A DNA stretch of 45,995 nt. Source: Solibacteraceae bacterium. GTDB lineage: Bacteria > Acidobacteriota > Terriglobia > Bryobacterales > Bryobacteraceae. Positions 40,780 to 45,995 of this stretch are shown piece after piece. The position numbers and the translations under genes were made by a program. The stretch is from positions 1 to 45,995 of the forward strand of contig JAJPJX010000167.1 in assembly GCA_021324015.1 (NCBI GenBank). The letters run 5' to 3'. The notes beneath the pieces were generated by a model. It was not told the origin of the DNA. It worked only from the letters and a program-made list of their open reading frames with translations, and did not search any database. Each line of letters opens with the position of its first letter. Within the stretch, counting starts at the first letter, position 1.

Positions 40780-41604
40780 ATGGCGATTCGCAAGGCGCTG
40801 TGGCCATTGGGATGCGGCCTGGTCCTCATCAGCGCGATGTACGCCTTCCAGCGGCCCTTCCGGCAGTATCGCGGGGTGGAGTACCGCCGGTTTGAACTTC
40901 CGCCGGACTGGCAGGAAAAGACCGAATGGGCCTTCGCCCGGCTGATGTTTCCGCCCGGCTGGAACGACGGGTACCGCGGCCGCTTTGACGGCGACTGGCG
41001 GCTGGGCCTGTCGCTGTGGACCCAGGATTACCCGCGCGCGGACCGGCACTTTTCGCAGGCGGTCCGGCGGCTGACCCGCATCCATGTCCGCTCGGTGGAG
41101 CCACCCATCAGCCTGGAAGATGGCGACGATGTATTCAACTGGCCTTGGCTCTATGCCGTGCAGGTGGGCGAATGGGGGTTGACCCCGGAGCAGGCCAAGG
41201 TGCTGCGTGAATACCTGCTGCGCGGCGGATTCTTCGTGGCCGACGATTTTCACGGGACGGTGGAGTGGGAGGTCTTCGAAAAGAGCATGAAGCTGGTGTT
41301 TCCGGACCGGCCGATCGTGGAAATCGAAACCAGCGATCCAATCTTCCACACGGTCTACGACCTGAACGACCGCTACCAGGTGCCCGGCGCGGAACACTTG
41401 CGGCTGGGCTACAAGAACGACGGGCGGGTACCGCACTGGCGCGGCATCTTCGACGACAAAGGCCGCATCATGGTGGCCATCTCCTTCAATTCGGACATCG
41501 GCGACGCCTGGGAGTGGGCGGACGAGCCGGAATATCCGGCACGCTTTTCCGACCTGGCGATCCGGCTGGGCGTGAATTACGTGGTGTACGCCATGACGCA
41601 CTGA
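40780..41604 (+). CDS. DUF4159-domain protein
   Basis: A 274-aa protein with an N-terminal hydrophobic segment (about residues 7-23) and a DUF4159 body. Typical features of the family are the Tyr/Trp-rich start (YRRFELPPDWQEKTEWAFARLMFPP), LYAVQVGEWGLTPEQAKVLREYLLRGGFFVADDFHG and the C-terminal DIGDAWEWADEPEYP. The family often occurs near exported or gas-vesicle-like and MoxR/vWA clusters, but none is here. GGCGGAGGG precedes the ATG. Function unknown. It follows the pentapeptide gene by 59 bp and may be co-transcribed. Confidence 0.85.
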   Translation: MAIRKALWPLGCGLVLISAMYAFQRPFRQYRGVEYRRFELPPDWQEKTEWAFARLMFPPGWNDGYRGRFDGDWRLGLSLWTQDYPRADRHFSQAVRRLTRIHVRSVEPPISLEDGDDVFNWPWLYAVQVGEWGLTPEQAKVLREYLLRGGFFVADDFHGTVEWEVFEKSMKLVFPDRPIVEIETSDPIFHTVYDLNDRYQVPGAEHLRLGYKNDGRVPHWRGIFDDKGRIMVAISFNSDIGDAWEWADEPEYPARFSDLAIRLGVNYVVYAMTH

Positions 41605-41614
41605 GGGGCGGCCG

Positions 41615-43057
41615 TCAGTACGCTTTGGCAATCACGACGCGGCGCTCCACCGGCTCTCCGGTGAGGATGCATTTTCCCGGGCCGTCCCAGGCGTCTGCCA
41701 GCGGAATGCAGCGGACGGTGGCTTTGAATTCCTTCAGACGCGCGTCGCACATCGGGTCATTCTTGAGGTGCGCCATCACGAAGCGGCCCCCGCCTTTTTC
41801 AGCGGTGACCTCGCCCAGAAGGGACTCCACCTCTTCCAGTGAGTTGGCGAGCACCGTGTTGGATTCCAGGCGCGCGCGGGCAGCGCGATAAAGGTCGGCC
41901 TGCATGGCGGCCAGGACGGCGGCGAGGCGGGCGGACAGTTCCGCCTGCGGCACGGCTTCCTTAACGCCCGTGTCCCGGCGCTTGAGCACGATGCTGCCCG
42001 CATTCAGGTCGCGCGGGCCCAACTCCAGCACCACCGGCACGCCGCGCCGCTCCCAGTGAAAGAATTTGGCGCCGGGCGTCAGCCCTTCGCGGGTGTCCAC
42101 TTTCGCGCCCACCGCGGCGGCCATGCGGTGCGCGGCTTCAAGGACGCGCCCGCGCTCCTCCTCCTTGCGATAGATGGGCACCAGCACGGCCCTGGTGGGC
42201 GCCAGCTTGGGCGGCAGCACCAGGCCATTGTCGTCGGAGTGGCTCATCACCAGGCCTCCGATGAGGCGGGTGCTGACGCCCCAACTGGTCTGCCAGACGT
42301 AATCCAGGCGGCCTTGCTGGTTCTGGAACTGTACGCCAAACGCCTTGCCGAAGTTCTGCCCCAGGTCATGGCTGGTGCCCGCCTGGAGGGCCAGGCCGTT
42401 CTGCATCATGGCCTCGATGGAATAACTGCGGAGCGCGCCGGCGAACTTCTCCGACTGGGTCTTGATGCCGCGAATTACCGGCATGGCCATCACGTTTTCG
42501 GCCACATCCGCGTAAATGTCCAGGATGCGCAGCACCTCTGCGAGCGCCTCTTCGTGGGTGGCGTGCGCGGTGTGGCCTTCCTGCCAGAGGAATTCCGTGG
42601 TGCGCAAAAACATGCGCGTGCGCAGCTCCCAGCGCAGCACGTTGGCCCACTGGTTGACCAGCACCGGCAGGTCCCGCCAGCTTTGAATCCACTTGGAGAA
42701 GAAGTGGCCGACGATGGTTTCCGAAGTGGGGCGGATGACGTAAGGCTCTTCAAGCTGCTTGCCCCCGGCGATGGTCACCACGGCGAGCTCCGGCGCGAAG
42801 CCCTCCACGTGTTCCGCTTCTTTGTGCAAGAAGCTCTGCGGGATCAGCAGGGGGAAATAGACGTTCTGGTGGCCGGCGGCCTTGAAGCGGTCATCCAGCT
42901 CGCGCTGGAGCAGTTCCCACACCGCGTAACCGTTGGGCTTGATCACCATGCAGCCCTTGACGATTTCGGCGGGTTCCGCCAGGTCACCCTGCAGCACAAC
43001 GTCCTGGTACCAGGCAGCGAAGTCGCTGCCGCGCGCGGTAATCGGGGATTCAGCCAT
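41615..43057 (-). CDS. proS: Prolyl-tRNA synthetase (archaeal/eukaryal type)
   Basis: A 480-aa class II synthetase of the short ProRS form without the INS editing domain. Motif 2 is [26 protein letters not shown], the anticodon-binding domain begins near [11 protein letters not shown], and the C-terminal domain ends with the invariant Tyr (AKAY). The C-terminal zinc site is degenerate: family residues WCG and CxxC read LKN (431-433) and C463-x2-T466, leaving only C437 and C463 of the four ligands. Catalytic motifs look normal. No Shine-Dalgarno is obvious; a TATCGT box lies upstream at about 43089-43084. Confidence 0.94.
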   Translation of the reverse strand: MAESPITARGSDFAAWYQDVVLQGDLAEPAEIVKGCMVIKPNGYAVWELLQRELDDRFKAAGHQNVYFPLLIPQSFLHKEAEHVEGFAPELAVVTIAGGKQLEEPYVIRPTSETIVGHFFSKWIQSWRDLPVLVNQWANVLRWELRTRMFLRTTEFLWQEGHTAHATHEEALAEVLRILDIYADVAENVMAMPVIRGIKTQSEKFAGALRSYSIEAMMQNGLALQAGTSHDLGQNFGKAFGVQFQNQQGRLDYVWQTSWGVSTRLIGGLVMSHSDDNGLVLPPKLAPTRAVLVPIYRKEEERGRVLEAAHRMAAAVGAKVDTREGLTPGAKFFHWERRGVPVVLELGPRDLNAGSIVLKRRDTGVKEAVPQAELSARLAAVLAAMQADLYRAARARLESNTVLANSLEEVESLLGEVTAEKGGGRFVMAHLKNDPMCDARLKEFKATVRCIPLADAWDGPGKCILTGEPVERRVVIAKAY

Positions 43058-43209
43058 AGCAGGGAAGCTTTGTTGTTTAGCTTACGATAGGGCGGCGGCG
43101 CCGGGAAATGAGCCTTTTCTCACCGTCGCCGCCTGTGGAAGATTAAAACAAGATGAAGCCGTAAACCGGCGGCCGGGGAGCGACGTTATCCTGGATAGGA
43201 GCAACGATT

Positions 43210-43527
43210 ATGAAAACAAAGTTGCTGGCTCTGATGCTTCTGGCAGGAAGTTGCATGTTCGGAGGGACACGCGTGTTTGTGGGGGTGGGCGTTGGCCCCG
43301 CCTATGGGTATTACCTGCCGCCTCCTCCGCCTCCTCCGCCAGCGGCCGCCTATGTGGCGCCCTGCCCAGGCCCGGGGTATGCGTGGGTCTCGGGCTACTG
43401 GTATCCGGTGGGGCCGCGATACCACTGGCGCGCGGGCTACTGGGCTCCGCGGCCGTTCGTGGGCGCCGTCTGGGTGGGACCGCGCTACCACGGGCACCGC
43501 TATTACCGCGGATACTGGCGGCGCTGA
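43210..43527 (+). CDS. Exported WXXGXW-repeat protein
   Basis: A 105-aa protein with a signal peptide (MKTKLLALMLLAGSCMFGG) followed by a run of eight prolines and a Tyr/Trp/Gly-rich region with two WxxGYW-type repeats (WVSGYWYPVG, WRAGYWAPRP) and a His/Tyr/Arg-rich tail. This matches the 'YXWXW/BcpO-related WXXGXW' exported proteins, which are widespread and uncharacterized. AGGAGC lies before the ATG, and a good terminator follows at 43565-43593, so it is probably monocistronic. Confidence 0.85.
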   Translation: MKTKLLALMLLAGSCMFGGTRVFVGVGVGPAYGYYLPPPPPPPPAAAYVAPCPGPGYAWVSGYWYPVGPRYHWRAGYWAPRPFVGAVWVGPRYHGHRYYRGYWRR

Positions 43528-43564
43528 GCGGACGATTCTCACGATTTCCCCTACTGTGGTGGCC

Positions 43565-43593
43565 AAGGCGGAGCGGTCTGCTCCGCCTTTTTT
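43565..43593 (+). terminator. Rho-independent terminator
   Basis: A perfect 10-bp stem AAGGCGGAGC / GCTCCGCCTT (43565-43574 and 43580-43589) with a 5-nt loop, followed by a T tract to 43593. It ends the WXXGXW gene 60 bp before the gamma-glutamyltransferase start. Confidence 0.9.
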
Positions 43594-43652
43594 CGTTTCT
43601 CCCCGCCAGCCCCGGCCGTGATACTTTTGGTGGATACGGAGAAAGGGGCTAT

Positions 43653-45389
43653 ATGCAGCGACGAGAGTTCCTGGCGGGTGGTGTCTACGCGGCCGGGGTG
43701 GTAGGCGGAGGAAGAATGCGCGCGGCAGAGGCGGGCGACGACGAGCGGGCCGAACAATTCCACGGCTATCCGGGGCGCGCGCAGGCGCGCTCCATGGTCA
43801 TCACCCCGATGGGGATTGCGGCCACCAGCCAGACGCTGGCTTCGCAAGCCGGAGCGCAGGTGCTGGCGCGCGGCGGCTCGGCGGTGGACGCCGCCATCGC
43901 GGCCAACGCCACTCTGGGGGTGGTCGAGCCGATGAGCAACGGCATGGGCGGCGACCTGTTCGCCATCTGCTGGGACGCCAAGACCGGCACGCTCACGGGC
44001 CTCAATGGCAGCGGCTGGGCGCCTGCCGGGCTGAACATCTCTTTTCTGAAATCCCTGGGCCGCTCCTCCATGCCGCGCGAGGGCATCCATTCGGTGACCG
44101 TGCCCGGTTGCGTGTCCGGCTGGCAGAAGCTGCACCAGCGTTTTGGCCGGCTCCCGTGGAAGGATCTCTTCCAGCCCGCCATTTACTTTGCCGGGCGGGG
44201 ATATCCGGTGACGGAAATCATCCAGGCCTCCTGGCAGGTGGCGGTGCCGAAACTGGCGGCGGACGCCAATGCGCGGCGCATCTTTCTGGACCACGGCGCC
44301 GCGCCCCAGGTGGGGCAGGTATTCCATAATTCTGAGCTGGCGGAGGCGCTGCGCCTGATCGCTTCGGAAGGCCCGGGCGCCTTTTACCGCGGACCGATCT
44401 CCAAGTCGATTCTGAAGACTTCGGACCGCCTGGGCGGCAAGATGACCGCGGCGGACCTAAGCGAGTTCGAAGCCGAGTGGGTGGAGCCCATGCACACCGA
44501 GTATCGGGGCTGGAAGGTGTACGAACTGCCGCCCAACGGGCAGGGGATCGCGGCGCTCGAGATGCTGAACATCATGGAGACCTTCCCGCTGGGCGAACAT
44601 CCACATCTCGGCGCCGATGACCTGCACATCAAGATCGAGGCCAAGAAGCTGGCCTACGCAGACCTGGCGCGATTCGTGGCGGACCCGCGGTTCAGCAAAG
44701 TGCCCATGGCGGGCATGGTGGACAAGGGCTACGCGCGGCAGCGCGCGCGGCTGATCGATCTCCACAAGGCCGCCTGCCTGGTCCAACCCGGGCAGCCGGG
44801 CTGGGGCGCCGGCGACACCATCTACCTTTCCATGGTGGACCGCGAGGGCAACATCGTTTCCCTGATTCAGAGCCTGTTCCAGGGCTTCGGCTCCGGTGTA
44901 GTGGTGGACGACTTCGGCTTCCACTTTCAGAACCGCGGCGGCCTGTTCCTGCTGGACGAGACGCATCCCGACGCGCTCCAGCCGCGCAAGCGCCCGCTGC
45001 ACACGATCATTCCCGCTTTTATGGAAAAGGGCGAAACGCACGTCGGCTTCGGCATCATGGGAGGTTTCAACCAGGCACAGGCGCACGCACAGTTTGTCTC
45101 CCACGTGGTGGACGCCGGCATGAATATCCAGGCGGCGCTCGAAGCGCCGCGGTTCACCAAGCTGACCTTCGCCGGCTGCGACGTGATGATCGAGGGCCGC
45201 GTGCCGCCGGAGGTCCGAAGGGACCTGGAGGCCCGGGGGCACAAGCTGACGGTGATGCCGGATTACGCCCAGCCGATGGGCGGCGGCCAAGCCGTGCTGC
45301 ACGATGCCCGCACCCGGGTGAACTACGGCGCGTCGTCGCCGCGCAAGGACGGCGCCGCGGTGCCCGAGCCCGCGCCGTACTTCGGCTAG
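43653..45389 (+). CDS. Tat-exported gamma-glutamyltransferase-like protein
   Basis: A 578-aa Ntn-hydrolase of the GGT family. Signal MQRREFLAGGVYAAGVVGG carries the RR motif of Tat export. The large-subunit start AQARSMVITPMGIAATSQTLASQAG, GGSAVDAAIAANATLGVVEP and the N-terminal substrate pocket are typical. The expected autocatalytic nucleophile is T389 in GDTIYLSMVDREGN, aligning with the TTH-x-S-V-V-D motif of E. coli GGT although the second Thr and His are Ile and Tyr. The late segment HTIIPAFMEKG and GGFNQAQAHAQ matches the small subunit. A GAAAGGGG site precedes ATG 43653. The open frame extends upstream to 42933 but that part is not protein-like. Confidence 0.88.
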   Translation: MQRREFLAGGVYAAGVVGGGRMRAAEAGDDERAEQFHGYPGRAQARSMVITPMGIAATSQTLASQAGAQVLARGGSAVDAAIAANATLGVVEPMSNGMGGDLFAICWDAKTGTLTGLNGSGWAPAGLNISFLKSLGRSSMPREGIHSVTVPGCVSGWQKLHQRFGRLPWKDLFQPAIYFAGRGYPVTEIIQASWQVAVPKLAADANARRIFLDHGAAPQVGQVFHNSELAEALRLIASEGPGAFYRGPISKSILKTSDRLGGKMTAADLSEFEAEWVEPMHTEYRGWKVYELPPNGQGIAALEMLNIMETFPLGEHPHLGADDLHIKIEAKKLAYADLARFVADPRFSKVPMAGMVDKGYARQRARLIDLHKAACLVQPGQPGWGAGDTIYLSMVDREGNIVSLIQSLFQGFGSGVVVDDFGFHFQNRGGLFLLDETHPDALQPRKRPLHTIIPAFMEKGETHVGFGIMGGFNQAQAHAQFVSHVVDAGMNIQAALEAPRFTKLTFAGCDVMIEGRVPPEVRRDLEARGHKLTVMPDYAQPMGGGQAVLHDARTRVNYGASSPRKDGAAVPEPAPYFG

Positions 45390-45430
45390 ACGCGCTCCCC
45401 GCACCCGGTCCATACTGGCTGTATCCAGTC

Positions 45431-45937
45431 GTGCCGGCCGACGAGGTTTTGCGTCAGCTTCGGGAAAGGATTGTGGGGTTCGCGGCATCTCATCTTTCGA
45501 GGGACGCCGCCGAGGACCTGGCGCAGGAGGTACTCATGCTCCTGCACGAAAAATACGGCCATGTGGAGCGCATCGAAGACCTCCTGCCGCTGTCGCTCCA
45601 GATCACCCGGTTCAAGATCCTGAGCCAGCGCCGCAAGTGGCAGCGCCGCGGAGAGTACACCCAGATCTCCACCGCCGACATCCAATTGCCGGACCTGGAC
45701 GCCAATCCCGCCGGCTGGGTGGAGCGCAAGCTGATGCTGGAGCGCCTTACGCGGGCCATCGCGGGGCTGGGCGAGCGCTGCCGCGAACTGCTGCGCCTGA
45801 AGCTGGAGGGCAAGAGTTTCGGAGAGATTCAGAAGCTGATGGGCGCGGGATCGCTGAACACGGTTTACACGTGGGATCACCGCTGCCGCCAGCAGCTGCT
45901 GGAGAATATGGGCGGAGACTGGGAGGCTGGGGCGTGA
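45431..45937 (+). CDS. ECF-family RNA polymerase sigma factor
   Basis: A 168-aa sigma factor. Region 2 contains RDAAEDLAQEVLMLLHEKY (about residues 25-43) and LQITRFKILSQRRKWQRR; region 4 is LGERCRELLRLKLEGKSFGEIQKLMGAGSLNTVYTWDHRC with a helix-turn-helix. It starts at GTG 45431; no strong ribosome site is seen. The stop overlaps a following GTG by 4 bp (GTGA), so it is coupled to the gene at the window edge, whose start resembles an anti-sigma factor. It is a different ECF type from the one at 28713. Confidence 0.88.
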   Translation: MPADEVLRQLRERIVGFAASHLSRDAAEDLAQEVLMLLHEKYGHVERIEDLLPLSLQITRFKILSQRRKWQRRGEYTQISTADIQLPDLDANPAGWVERKLMLERLTRAIAGLGERCRELLRLKLEGKSFGEIQKLMGAGSLNTVYTWDHRCRQQLLENMGGDWEAGA

Positions 45938-45995
45938 GCCGCGAGGAGATCGAAAAGCTGCTCGGCGGGTATGCCACCGACACGCTGACCGAAGC
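45934..45995 (+). CDS. Probable anti-sigma factor, partial at window end
   Basis: The first 20 codons (MSREEIEKLLGGYATDTLTE) run off the window. This opening, with 'LLGGYATDTLTE', is characteristic of the short cytoplasmic segment of membrane-anchored anti-sigma factors found after ECF sigma genes in Acidobacteriota. The GTG start overlaps the sigma-factor stop by 4 bp. Assignment rests on these residues and the position. Confidence 0.55.
   Translation, partial: MSREEIEKLLGGYATDTLTE

Noticed and set aside
43058-43209. A T-box or other tRNA-sensing leader before prolyl-tRNA synthetase
   Set aside because: Only an imperfect GC-rich hairpin is present and it seems to lie upstream of the likely promoter; no T-box core sequence is seen.
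42933-43652. An upstream extension of the GGT-like gene by 240 codons
   Set aside because: It overlaps the prolyl-tRNA synthetase gene, the WXXGXW gene and a terminator; the Tat signal at 43653 marks the real start.
1-45995. CRISPR arrays, insertion sequences, tRNA and rRNA genes
   Set aside because: No regularly spaced repeats, terminal inverted repeats with a transposase, cloverleaf sequences or rRNA segments were found; intergenic gaps are mostly below 200 bp.

Overview
This window is high-GC, densely coded bacterial chromosome. It most resembles an Acidobacteriota genome of the Bryobacterales/Solibacter type. That placement is inference: it rests on lipid A/KDO genes (Gram-negative envelope), several Tat-exported enzymes, an ECF41-like sigma factor beside a TPR-bearing Ser/Thr kinase, and several conserved hypotheticals of the kind common in that phylum. 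I see no rRNA, tRNA, CRISPR array, insertion sequence or prophage. The contents look like ordinary chromosome with some unusual proteins.

Layout. 1-5.6 kb: an exported enolase-superfamily enzyme; a minus-strand overlapping trio (patatin-like lipase and two small conserved proteins, one a zinc ribbon); a divergent pair (unknown 184-aa protein plus zinc alcohol dehydrogenase); and an orphan HlyD-type adaptor. 5.7-10.5 kb: MFS transporter, Old Yellow Enzyme-type oxidoreductase, M20 peptidase and DMT permease, tightly packed. 10.5-16.3 kb: HtrA/DegP protease with promoter and terminator, a basic peptidoglycan-binding protein, alanine dehydrogenase, acyl-CoA dehydrogenase, a LolA-like exported protein and a CDGSH iron-sulfur protein. 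16.4-22.1 kb, minus strand: a PI-PLC-like protein, Mrp ATPase, a CPBP-fold membrane protein lacking its catalytic glutamates, and a desaturase / histidine kinase / response regulator cluster. The kinase has almost no extracytoplasmic domain, so this cluster may sense membrane state. 22.2-27.1 kb: phosphopentomutase and triosephosphate isomerase, then a single long gene fusing KDO transferase (WaaA) to lipid A 4'-kinase (LpxK), and a secreted unknown protein.

27.2-31.9 kb: an exported repeat protein and a sigma factor / Ser-Thr kinase pair whose promoter carries a perfect 10-bp direct repeat. 31.9-38.2 kb: exported RidA-like protein, a tail-fibre-like secreted protein, a sugar-type ABC binding protein, a sodium:solute symporter with a 70-aa membrane partner, a cysteine-motif exported protein and an exported aldo/keto reductase. 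38.3-46.0 kb: a membrane-embedded pentapeptide-repeat protein with a thrice-repeated linker module, a DUF4159 protein, an archaeal/eukaryal-type prolyl-tRNA synthetase with a degenerate zinc site, a WXXGXW protein, an exported gamma-glutamyltransferase, and an ECF sigma factor with the start of its likely anti-sigma partner.

Regulatory style. Five genes have a TAnnnT -10-like hexamer only 6-9 nt before the ATG and no Shine-Dalgarno, which suggests leaderless mRNAs. Others have clear GGAGG-type sites. Many convergent genes end within 30 bp of each other or overlap, without hairpins.
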